From the NCBI GenBank assembly GCA_014706295.1, contig JACSVZ010000037.1, forward strand, positions 2,666,001 to 2,730,000: a stretch of DNA of 64,000 bases, written 5' to 3'. The notes beneath the pieces are model-generated. The model made no database searches. It was given only the letters and a program-made list of their open reading frames with translations, and was not told where the DNA came from. The stretch comes from Lycocorax pyrrhopterus obiensis. Lineage: Eukaryota > Chordata > Aves > Passeriformes > Paradisaeidae. This document shows, piece by piece, positions 1 to 12,305 of the stretch. Each line of letters begins with the position of its first letter. Positions within the stretch are counted from its first letter, which is position 1. The position numbers and the translations under genes are program-made.

Positions 1-3000
1 CTGCAGGGAGATCTAACCACTGGAGAGCTGCTTTTAAAGAGTTGTGTTATTCCTTCTTCCTCCCATTAGGCAGCAGTCCAGCCAAATTTACCTTTGCTTT
101 GACTTAAACATATTTCTTTTCTAGTCTTTTTCTACAGCAACAGTCTGGCCTCAGGCAAATCTCCTGGGAGACTTGGTTAAAATGCACCTGTGCTACACAG
201 GCAAACAGATACTGCAGAGTTGCTGTTGCTCTCTCTTGGCCAACACTGTAATATTTCACTGGGGCTCTTATGGGATTCATCTCCATCACAAAGGAAATGT
301 CCTGTAGTGTTGAAAGAGGACTTAATTTCAGTTATCATTATTTCATAGAATGAGAACTCTACAGTTATAAATCACCAGAGAATTTTCTGCAGTTTTCATT
401 GAATTCTTTCTGCTTTAGGCTCACAACTGTTTCTTCCAACTCACAGCCCTTTCTGCTAAGCTTCCTTCCTTCTTTAACTGCTCACTTCTGCCTTTCCTTT
501 CTTCTCTATGGAGAGATAAATAAGTCCCAGTTAGACCATTGCCCAAATACACCAGGTTGCTCATCACCTTTTTCCCTTTGTTTATGTATCTTCATGGCAG
601 TGTCTGCCTCGATAACAAACACTTCTGTAATCACATCAAAACTGGCAGGAATAAACCTATTTTTGATGAGCATATATGGATTCCTGTTAGAGATGTGTTT
701 ATTAATGGCAATAATAAATCACTGGTTGGTGTGGTTTCACTGACTTGTGTTTAACTGGCATTTGACAGGTTCCATCTCTTTAAGAACTTTCCTTCAGGGA
801 GTAGCTTAGTTCATTTTTCTGAAGAGAAGCAACACCCTCCCCCAGGTTGTTTCTCGACTGAAGTAATTGCTGTGACTCCTCAGGTCCCAGACAACCAACA
901 GATAATTAGTTCCAATTAAGTTCTCTCACAGGTGCTTACGAAATTGCCATTTGGAAGCAGCAGGTTCTCCTGGAAGGTGAACTGAATAGTGGGGAAGGGA
1001 GCACCAAAGATCAGAGCCAGAGGAGGATCAGTCCTGCTGTGGTGCTGCTTTTGGCTTTGGCAGGGGTATGTACCAAGTATATTTTTACTTTTAGGCCTGG
1101 GGTTGCTCAGTGTGGGACCTTGTTGGGCTTCTTTTGCTCTTTAAAAAGGGGGGAAAAAACAAAAAGAGCAAGCAAGAAGTAACTTTAAAATGGCCACTGT
1201 GTGAGAGCTGTGCTGAGGAAACCCAGGGAACACCCAGCACCTGAGCTTTGCCATGGAGGCAGGAGCAGCCCTGGGGTTACCTGTGCTCTCCCTGCAGAGT
1301 CTGTGTGCCTTGGGTCAGCGGGGCTGGAGTTTCACAAGGACTCCTGAGTAACACACAGGGTCTGACCTGTTCTGACTGGTGCAACTTTGGGGTTGTTAAA
1401 GCTGCTTCTTATCCAGAGAAGGATCATGTCTTTAACTGTCTGTGGCCTGTTGCTTTATGTGGGAGTCAGGAGGGAGTTACAGAACTTACATTAAAAGACA
1501 AAAAGCATCTATAAACCTGACATGTGGCTAAAAGCATAAAAAAAGCTGCAGATTTTATTTTAATCCCTATCTCAGTCGTTGTCATTTCTGTTGTCTGCCC
1601 TTAGTGGTGGTGTGTGTTGTGCTACTGTTTAATTGTGTACTGGCACTTTTATTTAACCAAAATGCAGTTGCAGGGTGCAATGGGTGCAGCTCTGTGCCTG
1701 CATCTGCCTCTTGGAGGGCCTGTTGCTCTGAATTCCAGTTTCTGGCAGTACTTTGAGCCAAAATAGTGCTTTTTATTGTAGACTGAAGAAAGTAAGTGTA
1801 TGTAAAGCACCAGTAACGTTAATCTCATCCCCTAATAGTGCCAGCATTGTTCACCTGCTCTGGTAGTGCTGCCATTTAGACTTCCCTCATATGGTGTCCA
1901 CCAAGCCTGGCTGGTTTCCCTCACCCAGCTGGAGAGAGTCTCTACTCTATTGGCACTAATTAACGACTGAGGGAGCTGCTCCACCTGGGTTGTGGACCAA
2001 AGAGGAGGAAATGTGCTTGAAGAGGCTCTCTGGGTTGGTCATCTGGGAACCTACAAGGCCTCTGAGCTCTCTGGGGCTGCCACAGCACTTTGGGCTGTGC
2101 AGGTTTTTTGCAGGCTGTGTCGATAAGTGGACACCTGGAAGGATCAGGAAGCTCTGTATTTCATGGATTCAAGTGTTGTTCTGTCGTTTTGCCACCCAAA
2201 ACCTCCGTCAGACTTTCCATGGTAGCAGTTAAAGGCTCATCGTGAATATGCATGTCTCAATTTACTGACTTCCTTAAAATTTAAGTGTGCTTGAAACTGT
2301 TCCTTCCTTTGGCATGACAAACTTTGCTCAGGCAAGGAGAGGCATATTTTGAAGTGTGCAGAGCTTTGTTCCATCTTATATTTTCTATGTGCTACACCCT
2401 GAAAAAAAAAAAAGAGAAATTATGTTTAAATAACAGAGAATATTTACTAGTTTCCACCTTCTCTCTATAAATCTAGAAACTTGATTACTGAAAGTCGAAG
2501 TACGTGGGCTTCAGTGGCAGAGGGGGGAAAAAGTATATCACAGTCTAGTATTAGCCCAGAAGAATACCACTAGTTTTCCTTTTTTATTCCTACTTTTTTT
2601 AGCCCAGGAATTTCTCTTTCTAGTGATACAACTCAGCCACTTCTTGTCCCGACTGTGTGTAGATCTTTGGGCCTTAAACCTACCCCTTCTCTCAGTCTGC
2701 AGAGTTCTGAGCTTTATTCACAAAATGGCACTGGCCTGAATACAAAGTGCCACACTTTATGTGGGAGGAAGAAGACAGGAAAAATGTTGTGGCAGGTGGC
2801 TTAAAATAAATAAGACTCAAACAAGCTCTGCTTGGAAGTGCTCAGAGCTCGGGAATGCTCCAAGCAGGCCCTGCAAACCTGCTTGGGAGAGTGCTCGGGG
2901 GAAGGTCAGTTGCAATTATCGTATGGTTTTGCAATTTTTTGCAGGGATGTTATTACAACCAACACTGTGTGCATTTACATCCTAGGAGATACATAAACTA

Positions 3001-4155
3001 ACCTCGAAATACCACCCCAAGCCCCTAATTATAAACCCAGATATAGGGTATGTACCATGGACCTGTACATTAACTATAATGCACCTGAGACCAGGACTTG
3101 GCTTTAAAGCTACAGTTTTACTTAAGTTTTTCACTGCCTGGATTATAATTTTAGTAATGTGAATAAGAGACTGTGCAGATGCTAACCAGATGCTAATATC
3201 CAACTGTAGTTCCACATGTTTCCATGTAATAACTAAGTGTTACTATGGTGATAACAGATTCACTGGAGGTTTGATTTAATAAAGCAGGATTGCATGTTAG
3301 TGTCTGTGCAGTTGCCATAGTTTTAGCCAAACAATCGTGCTGCTTCAGACTGAATTGATGGTGTTGCCACTGAGCTGAATTTCCCTTGTAAATCTGTTTT
3401 TCAGGAATAAATTTGCTATGTAAGCAATATGTATATTGCTTTAATTGACCCCTCTTCCTCTAGTGGCAAAAAAAGGATGGTTTTGAATATGAGCACAAAA
3501 GCCATTTTGCTTAGAGGTGGGGGTTCTTTTTCTTTCCCTCTTTTATTTTAATGCTGCATTTGACTTCAGATTTAAAGATCTTTAAGCCAACTGCCCAGGG
3601 CTTGCCAAGGGAGCCTGAGAAGTTGGAATAAGCAAAGAGTCTAAGTTGGCTTTCGCATGAGAACACCTGTGTTTGCAAGTGACAGCAAAGGATGTTCGGT
3701 TTTATTGCCACCCATCCCAGAAACCGAGCGATAAGAGCTTGTGTTATTATTTTAAGTTTATAAAGTGCAGTCTGATAGGTACTGATGGCCAAGTTCTGCA
3801 GTTCCCAGCTCAGTAGGTTTGTGGTGTTGGTTTAAACACGCACCAGAACCGTGAGCAGTTCTGTCCTCGCCCTTTGGTTCTGACCTTGCTGGCTGTGCAT
3901 CCTGCCTGATCATTCCCAGATCCACAGGGCAGCTCCCTGCACCGTGAGAAGAGAAGGCAATGGAGTTTCCACTCCCAGGAAAGTTGGGCCCAAATGAGTC
4001 CATTTCTTCCCTGACCCCAGACCAAGGACTATTGCTTCTCCAACTGCTGGAAAGCTCTGTGGCTGTTTCTGGTGCAGGATCTTCTCAACCCTCTATAGCT
4101 CCACTTCTTTGCACTCCATGACTCCCTGATAGGAGGGTGTAGGCAGGTGGGGGGT
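1..4155. other. Intergenic sequence, no gene recognised
   Basis: Mixed-composition sequence. The open frames are short, lack known motifs and look like chance. No tRNA, transposon or splice-supported exon was recognised. Exons of a neighbouring gene shorter than about 60 codons could have been missed. Confidence 0.5.
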
Positions 4156-4462
4156 CAGGCTCTACTCCCAGGGAAGAAAGGACAGGAAAAAGGGAAAGAG
4201 CCTCAAGCTGTGCCAGGGGAGGTTCAGGTTGGACATCAGGAGGAATTTCTCCTGATGTCCATTTTCCCAATGGAAAGGGTGGTCAGGCCTTGGCAGGGGC
4301 TGCCCAGGGAGGTTTGGAGTCCCCATCCCTGGAGGTGTCCAGGGAAGGCCTGGACGTGGCACTCAGGGCTCTGGGCTGGTGACAAGGTGGGGATGGGTCA
4401 CAGGTTGGACTCGATGGTCTTGGAGGTCTTTTCCAATGTCAGTGATTCCATGATTCTATCAA
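4156..4462 (+). mobile_element. CR1 LINE, 3' end fragment
   Basis: The order of segments is typical of avian CR1 3' ends: a CCTCAAGCTGTGCCAGGGGA block, then GGTTCAGGTTGGACATCAGG, CATCCCTGGAGGTGTCCAGG and GGTTGGACTCGATGGTCTTG, ending in GATTCCATGATTCTATC, which is the short terminal repeat. The 5' truncation is normal for CR1. Between 4231 and 4260 it contains a perfect 12-bp inverted repeat with a 6-bp loop that I do not recall from the usual CR1 sequence. Confidence 0.9.
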
Positions 4463-4558
4463 TGTGGCTGCATGACCTGGAGAGCAGCATGTCGGTCAGA
4501 GCTGGGAACTCATCTGCTTTCTACAAGACCACAAGGAGCTTTTGGCTTCTGTTACGTC

Positions 4559-4592
4559 TTAATAATAGAAATAATAATAACAATAATTAATA
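4559..4592. repeat. AT-rich (AAT)n-like microsatellite
   Basis: Imperfect repetition of AAT/AATA units just beyond the CR1 copy. Confidence 0.85.
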
Positions 4593-4935
4593 ACTCTAAT
4601 GATAGTGATAACCTTCCAGCTGAACATGTGCAATTTGTATTGCCTCAGCATTATTCCCAGGCAGAGCTTCATTGATATTCAGCGCATCGGCGTGTCTGTC
4701 ACTGCTCCGTGCACTTTGGGTCTGGAATCCTTAGGGAGCCTCGCAGCTGTCAAATTGACTTCCATCATTTCTCTCGGAGCTGAGAGACAAATTATCCAGC
4801 AAGCCATCAGCCGAGGCTTTGCAATCGAACTTGCAATCTCTAAGTGATAAAATGCTGCCTCCCAGGTCAGACAAACAGTCCGGCTGTGAGGGGGGTTGAG
4901 CAGGCTGGGAGTATTGATGCTGTTTGTTGGTGTCC

Positions 4936-4988
4936 TTTTTTTTTTTTTAGAAGCTGCTATTGGGCTGCCTTTTTTTTTTTTTTTTTTT
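4936..4988. repeat. Two poly(T) runs
   Basis: A T run at 4936-4948 and another at 4970-4988 flank a short unique segment (about 20 bp). They could be A-tails of old minus-strand insertions, but I recognise no element body beside them. Confidence 0.7.
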
Positions 4989-5619
4989 GTCTTTTTGAGA
5001 AGTATTCATGGTCTAATGATCCGGCAGGCGCCTGGGTGAGTCACTGACATATGTCGGCTCGGAGTCCCACTGGGACAGACGCTGCTCCTGGGCGCTGCCG
5101 ACACGGAACTGGGAGGACGTGCATGTTCACTTGGCTGGGGGATGGCAGAATTTACCCCTTCAAAGGGACTGCGGCTGTGGATGAATTGGAAAGGCTTTCC
5201 CAGTGTTTCACCCGCGGTAACTGCGAAGAGGTTTGCGGGAAGTTTGTTGTACATCTTCAGAAGAGCCTTAGTCCCATCCCCACTTCTGTGCTCAAGTCGT
5301 GACTCGAGGGTTTTGCTCAGGGTTTTTGTCCTACCCTGGACACACCGACCCATCTTTCCCGCACCCGCTCGGTTCGCAGCGGGCAGGGGCGCGGTGCGGG
5401 CCCGGGGGGGGTTGAATGAGGCAAAATCCGCGGGTTGGACCAGACGGCTGTAAGAAACCACCGAGCGATCCACCCCGGCAGCTGCGGGCCGGAGGGACGG
5501 AGGGCTCCTGGCCGGAGGGATGGAGAGGCTCCAGCCGGAGGGAGGGAGCACTCCCGACCCCGGCTCTTCCAGGGCGGCCCCGCGGGAGGCGGCAGCTGCT
5601 GCTCGGCCCCGGCCCCGAG

Positions 5620-5728
5620 GCGCTCCCGGGCCGTTCCGCCTCCCAGGGCGCTGACGGGCCGTTTCCGTCCCTCGGGCCGCTCCCGGGCCGTTCCCTCGGC
5701 GTTCCCGGGCCGTTTCCCGGCGCTCCCG
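5620..5728. repeat. Imperfect CGGGCCGTT minisatellite
   Basis: The core CGGGCCGTTYC occurs at least four times at irregular 15-40 bp spacing, interleaved with CGCTCCCG and CCTCGG blocks. Confidence 0.7.
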
Positions 5729-5861
5729 CCCCGTCTGCGGCCGCGGCGCCCCGGGAGCCCCGACGGCGGCACGGGGGACGGGGCGGGCAGCGGCCGCCAG
5801 GGGGCGCCGGCGCGTGTGGGCCCCCCTCAGCTCAGCGGGGCCGGCGGACATCGGGACGGGA

Positions 5862-6089
5862 ATTCCCGGCGGGACAGGGAGTGATCCCGGCCCCGTGCTC
5901 AGCCCTCTGAGGCGCGGCATTCCCGGCGGGACAGGGACTGATCCCGGCCCCGTGCTCAGCCCTCTGAGGCGCGGCATTCCCGGCGGGACAGGGACTGATC
6001 CCGGCCCCGTGCTCAGCCCTCTGAGGCGCGGCATTCCCGGCGGGACAAGGAGTGATCCCGGCCCCGTGCTCAGCCCTGTCAGGCACATC
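5862..6089. repeat. 57-bp tandem repeat, four copies
   Basis: Units start at 5862, 5919, 5976 and 6033, each beginning ATTCCCGGCGGGACA. The middle copies are essentially identical, and the last is slightly diverged at its end (CCCTGTCAGGCACATC). The period of 57 is divisible by three, so any stop-free frame stays open across all copies. High identity suggests recent expansion or homogenisation. Confidence 0.95.
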
Positions 6090-6095
6090 TAGGGT

Positions 6096-6455
6096 GTTGT
6101 CCAGCCTGGGCTCCTCAGCACAGCGGGACAGGGAGCTCCTGGAGCGGGGCCACCGGAGGCTGCGAAGCTGAGGAAGGCCCTGGAGCATCTCCGTGCCCCG
6201 GAAAGGCTGAGGGAGCTGGGGCTGCTCAGCCTCGAGAGGGGCCCTCAGCCCTGGGTGTCCCTGGCTGCAGGGAGGGCTCCGAGCAGGGCCCAGGCTCGGC
6301 TCCGAGCAGGGCCCAGGCTCTGCTCCGGAGGCCCAGCAATGGCACCAGAGCAACGGGCAGGAGCTGATGCACAGCAAGTTCCACCTGGACATGAGGCAGA
6401 ACTTCTTTACCAGCGCTGGAACAGACTCCCCAGAGAGAGTGTGGAGTGTCCTTCG
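6096..6455 (+). mobile_element. CR1 LINE fragment
   Basis: Contains the CR1 blocks GAAAGGCTGAGGGAGCTGGG followed by GCTGCTCAGCCTCGAGAGG, and later TCCACCTGGACATGAGGCAG and CTGGAACAGACTCCCCAGAG. A 25-bp direct duplication (GAGCAGGGCCCAGGCTC twice, about 6280-6320) interrupts it. The 3' tip is missing: sequence after about 6455 is not CR1. It abuts the 57-bp repeat array. Confidence 0.85.
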
Positions 6456-6821
6456 CTGGTTTAATAGTGTTACACTTTTACATGACAAAGAAACAAAGTG
6501 TCCCTCATGGTGACAGGACCATAACAGGTCACTGGCTGCATGCACCTGCCATGGTTGAGGATTTGCCTTGTACTGATCCAGCTCTTCTTTGTGTGATCCT
6601 GTTGCTGTCATCATCAGCTGTGTTTGGGTGAAGCTGCAAGCAGGATTTGCAGTGTCCTTGTGAAGATTTGCAGTACAGCCTGATGCTTCAAAACAGCTCA
6701 AGTTTGGTCAAACCCACAGAGGTACTTTCAAGTTCTGATTTCCTGTTGGTTTTATTGTTTCTTTGCTCATATTCCAGACAGGATTAGTTGTTGTTGTACC
6801 TTTGGTTTTGTAATCCCAGAC

Positions 6822-7165
6822 TGGTTTGCATTGGAAGGGACCGTCAAGCTCAACCCGTTCCACCTCCTGCCAGGGGCAGGGACACTTTCCACTATCCCAG
6901 GCTGCTCCAAGCCCCGTCTAACCTGGCCTTGGACACTTCCAGGGATGGGGCAGCCACAGCTTCTCTGGGCACCCTGTGCCAGGGCCTCCCCACCCTCACA
7001 GCCAGGAATTTCTTCCTAGTATCCAAACTAAACCTCTTCTCTCTGTGTGAAGCCATTCCCCATCATCCTGTTACTGCAGGCTCTTGTAAATAGTCCCTCT
7101 CTACCTTTCTTCCAGGCTCCTTCAGGTACTGGAAGACCACAATTAGGTCACCCCAAAGCCCCCAG
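6822..7165 (-). mobile_element. CR1 LINE fragment, reverse orientation
   Basis: On the plus strand the blocks run in reverse CR1 order: TTGGAAGGGACCGTCAAGCT, CCAGGCTGCTCCAAGCCC, CTGGCCTTGGACACTTCCAG, GGGGCAGCCACAGCTTCTCT and CAGCCAGGAATTTCTTCCTA. This is a typical minus-strand copy. The 101-codon frame at 6788-7093 is only this repeat read backwards. Confidence 0.92.
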
Positions 7166-10100
7166 GTTTGGTGATAAAATACTTTGCATTTTAAAATGGC
7201 ATAAATATTCTGGAAGTTAAATAACAATCTCCAGTATTTCTTTTTCCTCAGAACGTTCCAAAGTTACCAATTAGCATCAGTATCAGGTTTTTTTTATACC
7301 ATTTCCTTTCAGGTTTTTCACTTTCCTCTTTCTACCACCTCAGCTCTTAATTATGGCTGTCAAACAGAGCACAAGCCAGACATGGCATTTAGCAACCTAA
7401 TTCTACCATCCTTCTTCTTTTCCATTTCCTTTCCTTTAGCATTCACAAATGCCTGTACCAGTGGGTACCTCTGACATTTCCAAATTGCAATTTGACGGTG
7501 TCAGGAAGGTTCATGAATTATTAAAACGTCTCAGCATCACAGAGGTTGGAAAATTACATGTAATTTGACAAAACAAGCGCACGCAGAAAAAGAAAACCCC
7601 ACCCAGGCATTCCCAAATCAAGAGAGCACCTTTAAAACTTTCCTTTGAATTTGCTTAAAAGGCTCGAATAGTAGGAGAGCTGCATGAGTCATTCTCTCTG
7701 TGTCTCTCTCTAGAACAGGAAAGCTCGCAGAGGGTGGAGGCATGTCAGCACAGTGTGGTACACTCTAAAATATCAGCTGAAATGACTAGGCTGGAGAAGT
7801 GGGAGGACTGATATTAGTCACAGCCACTGCACAGCTCAGAAGATGAAGGCAGGAGGAATTACCGGACAGGCATCTGCCACTCTGCCCAGCTTTGAAAACG
7901 TCTATCTGGGCTTCAGATCTCTTCAGTCTTCCTTCAGAATGCCCCTTTTCCCCTTTCACTGTGACAAGCACTGTCTTGGCCACACAGAGCAGCAGTGATG
8001 TTAGAGAGTGGTTGAGCTCACCACACAAACAGTACCAGCAACTTCCATCCGGGATCATTTTGCTCCAACCTTTTGTTTTGTGTCCCACTGGAGGAGCACA
8101 GGAGCTGTTGCCGCCATCCAGTTCCATGAGCTTTAGTAGGATGAGGATCTGTGCAGGGGCACTGGGATCACAGGGAGATCTCTGCTAGGCTCTCCTGCCC
8201 TGCTGCAACAGCTCTGTGCCTGCACAGGGGAGTGATGCATTCCCATTTCCCAGCCCTGGTTCCCTCACCATTCCGGGCACTCACAGCTCTCTGCACTTGG
8301 CCTGCCCTGCACAGAAACCCCGCTTTTGTCCTGGTGACCACAACACACACACCAGGAACTGGGATGAACTGGGATGTAAGCACCTTGTCAGGCTTTGTGA
8401 TTGCAGTAGTAGCAAATTATTTGGTTCAAGAAAAGGGACAGTGTGTCCTTTGGATGTGTGAATTCCCCAGTTATAATGGAATAAAGCTTTCTGAACACTG
8501 CACTTGTTCTAACATGATGAATATTTACTTTGGTGTCTGCAGCTCAGGGATTTTGAAGCACTTTGCACACTTCAGCTCACCTCTGTGTGCTCATCTTGCT
8601 CTCCCAATGCATCTTAAACTATTGTTTAAACCTACTTTATACGCAGAAAGTGGGGCGACCTGACAAATTTTGCAAGAAATGGCCGGTGTCAGCCATAAAC
8701 TGAGCTCAGGAGCTTTCTTTTCCACTTTGTGTAAAGTTCTTGTCCTGCAAAAAATCCTGAAGCCAAATGGATAACAGAAATGCAGATAACACAGCATTAC
8801 CTTGGGTGGAGCGTGGATACTTCCAAATTTGTGTATAAGGCCGGGCACATCCCATTTTGCCCAAGCTATCTATTTTTGATAGTTTTTAAGCCCAGGCCAT
8901 GTGCCTGGTGCCAGGTATTGGTTGTGCAGAGCAGGTCTGGGGGACAGTTGGGTTTGAGCCAAGTTGCAAACAGACTCAGGAGCAGGACAGAGCTGGGCCC
9001 TGTTTTGTCCAGGTTTTGGTGTAGTGTGTCCTCCTGCTCATCCAGAGGTGGGAAGAGGTTTGTACTCAGATGAACTCCTCAGTAAACACAAACACCACTT
9101 TGCTGTCAGGCCCTCTGCTCAGCCTGGCGAGGTTTGCAGGATACAGACCTTTCATGTAGCTGAATTGTTACCAGAAGGTGTTTCATTAAATAGCCCAGAT
9201 CTTGCCTCTGTTCTATGCTGGTTTATCTCCCTGCAGTGTGTCTGATAATCTTATATATCACATTTAACCAAGCCAAAAATAAAACCTGCAACAGACCTTC
9301 CTGATTGTCTGTGACTGTCTGGAGAAGTGATTTCCTCAGCCCTGTGAACCGGTGTGGATTTGTTCTTACCCAGATTTCAGCCTGTTTGCCACGTGCAAAT
9401 GCTTCCTTAGTATTTTCTCCTCCAGAAACATTTTCATGTCAGCTATCATTCCTTTTTCTTGGAAAGAAAAAAAAAGTCACGATCATTTACTCTAATTTTC
9501 TGACAAATTCTGAAAATAATTATTGGAATTGTACCATTCCTCTGCCCTAATTGGGTGCCTGGAAAGCATCTTAACAGCTGTCAAGAATTCTCAAGTGAGT
9601 AAAATACAGTGTGAAAGCTTATGAAAGTTATAAGTGAGCTGTACTAGCTGATGTTATTAAATCATTTCATTGGTTATAACATCCAGAGTAGTTCACCCTT
9701 CCCTCCAGGCTGGCCACAGATCTTTTGTATGGCATATATTGAAATCTGCTTCCCAAACCATTATTTTAAGGATGATAACGGCGATAGCAGGCAAAGAAAA
9801 AAGACCCTCTTGCCTTTCAGGGTGAAACTTGTCCTCCTGGATGCATTTGTTTGCTTTTCTGATTTATTTTCTTTTGATCAGAACCATCTGACCCTCGTGT
9901 TTAAAGGAATGTTCTTTGCAGTTTTGAAGTCTTCCTGTTATAACATCAATCCTGCAACCTGCGGCGAGAGGAGCAGGCAGAGGCATCCTCAGCTCATGCT
10001 CAACAAATCCATCCCTCTTGGAGTGCCAGGCACCTGGAGCACATGAGCAGTGTCTTTGGTCCCTGTGCAGAGGGAAGAATCCAGGCTGCAAAGTTACAGA

Positions 10101-12305
10101 TTCCCTCATTTTGTGAGAGTGTTTTTATATGTGCAAAATCCTGCATGCACTTGGTTTCCTGAGTCTTCCCTCTCGGTGTTTGGAGAGGCAGCTTTCTTGC
10201 TCAGTTTGAAATGCATTTTTCTCTCCTCTGCACAAAAAATATTCCCAGCCTCTTCATTCCCTATGCGGGTTTTAAAGGCAAAACCAAAAATACTCAATGC
10301 TGAGAGAAGTGCACCGGGCAGCATAAGCACAATGAGCTAACGACTCAGCCAGGATCCAGCCACTTCCCACCCATTCCCTGCACAGATCCAGGATCAATGC
10401 CTTAGCAGTGAGGTCATGCAGCTTTGGGAGGAAACAAGGAGAACTGAGGTGGGGATTCTGTGATCGATGGGCTTCGTGTTTTGTGTTCCGAAGCTCTCCG
10501 CTGTCGGAGCGGGGCAGGGGACAGTCTGTGTTTGGTTTGTTATGGAATGTCAGAGTAGAGAGACAAGCAATTCCTTTCCTGGGGGCCATTCTTGTTCTTT
10601 GAGGCTGTTGGCTTCTGCTGGCTTTCCAAGTAGGAATTTTTTATGAAAAACAAGTCCTTGGAGTTGCAGAAAGAGTCAGAAAGTGCCGATTTCCTGGTTT
10701 GTGGCAAACGAGTTTCCCTTTTCTGTTGAAGTGAAACATTTGGATTTTGCCAAAACTCCATTTTCTATGGACCAAAAGAAAGCAAAACACCATTTTAGCC
10801 TTGACCTTGTCCCACGTGTTTTTGGAAATTCAGCCGTCATTTAAGTACCTAAACTGGGAGTTGAGCTCATTTGGAAAATTTGTCTTTATGTTTGGTAGTG
10901 AACTGTGGATACGTACCACCTTTCTTGTGCAGGGGTTGGTAGTCAGAAAGAACAGGATTGGCACAAAAATTACTGCTTTGGGTTTGAAATTCCTGTCTTT
11001 TAATTCTTTCAGATGGCCATTCATCACTTATTCAACTGTATAAACACACCCCGGTTTAATTGCTGGTTTAAATTGTTCTCATTAAGGAGTTACTTTTGAC
11101 TTACAGGAGTCTGAGATTAGAAAGTGACTCCAATTACGTTTGTGTGGTTTGTCTCTGACTGCATGTGCTTTGTAAGGCTCTCAAAATGTAAAAGTAAAGT
11201 AAACAAATAATGGGTTAAAAGTGAGCGTGGTTGTATTTTTTTATTTGAGCAGGTCAGGCAGTACCAGAGAGGGCTGTGCTGACTACACTGACATTTCACT
11301 GCAGTCAGTGACCAGGTACTTCTCTGGAAACGATTCCCAGCATCTTATTTCATTATCAGACGTAAAATAGGTCACTCTGGGGCTTTGAATTCTGTAGTGA
11401 ATCTGTTCAGGTGACCTCACAGCAGCATCCTGCAATCTGGCATGGTGGGTTGGAGCAGCAACAATTTCTTCACAGCGTGAACCTGCCACTGCCCTCCCTG
11501 GTCCTCCTTTGAAGTAGGTCAAGCCTGTGAACTGCGAAGACTCTGTAGACCCCTCACTTATTCCACCATTCCTGCCTCAGGATGTGGAGTAAAGCTCTCC
11601 TCCTGTACCCTGTGTGAGCACTGGGGCTCAGGTGCACAGAGCACAGGGAGTGTGTGCTGGGCCCGCATCACAAAGGCTCTCCCTGGCCTCCTTCTGCAGC
11701 TTGAAGGCGATAATCTGCAAAGACAAGCTTTTAAAGGAGTGGTCACCATCCAGTTGTTTACAAATGGTTCTTTTCATCCCTGTTCTCTGGCTTTTCTCTG
11801 GTTTTCTGTTGTAGTGTCTGTTTGAAGGTGCTGCAGGTTGCATAACCCCATTCAGGTTTTACTTAGTGCTGTCTCAGTGTGCACAGCTTCAGGGGAACCC
11901 TCAGATCCAGGAGAGTAACGTGGGCCTTACTGGAGTGTCTGTCACTGAGTTCTGGGGTTTTTTAATTTCCTTCTCAAATCAGGATTTTCTTTTCCCATCT
12001 TTGAGTTGGATTTACAGGCTGGTAAAAAAAAAAAAGTACAGAATGTTACCACTGTTTTGTTTCATTTTTTTTAATCATAGCAAGAAGAGGCAAAATTTCT
12101 TGTTAGTACAGGTATTCTCAAGTTTCACTAGTGAGTATTGGATAAGAAACTTAAAGAAAAACTTGTATAACTTTGTCACTGATATGGAAGGGAATGTCCC
12201 AAGGTACTTGGCAGCTGGTCCTCTCCTTTATTAATGATATTGCACAATTAGGTATTGCACAAAGGTTTGTCATTAAATGCATTTCTAAGGAGAGTGGATT
12301 TAACT
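7166..12305. other. Intergenic sequence, no gene recognised
   Basis: Unique-looking DNA of mixed composition. The open frames are short and without recognisable domains. I see no repeat element of note. Confidence 0.5.

Larger units (their letters stand above)
5340..6090. promoter_or_regulatory. CpG-island-like GC-rich block
   Basis: This is by far the densest CpG region in the window. It has many GCGG, CCGG and CGGGCCG motifs and GC boxes, surrounded by CpG-poor DNA. The right third is a 57-bp tandem repeat (5862-6089) and the middle a shorter GC-rich repeat (5620-5728). It may be an orphan CpG island or the promoter of an unannotated transcript, on either strand, or just a GC-rich minisatellite. 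I could not place a first exon or start codon, and no coding exon of a known gene flanks it. Long open frames here (360 codons on minus, 5006-6088) come from GC richness and a repeat length divisible by three. Confidence 0.55.

Noticed and set aside
5006..6088. 360-codon open frame on the minus strand
   Set aside because: It runs through CpG-rich DNA and the 57-bp array. Its repeated residues come from a repeat length divisible by three, and no domain or start context supports translation.
5832..6701. 289-codon minus-strand frame
   Set aside because: It covers the same tandem array and a CR1 copy read in reverse, so it is a by-product of repeats.
6788..7093. 101-codon plus-strand frame
   Set aside because: It is the reverse of a CR1 LINE fragment.
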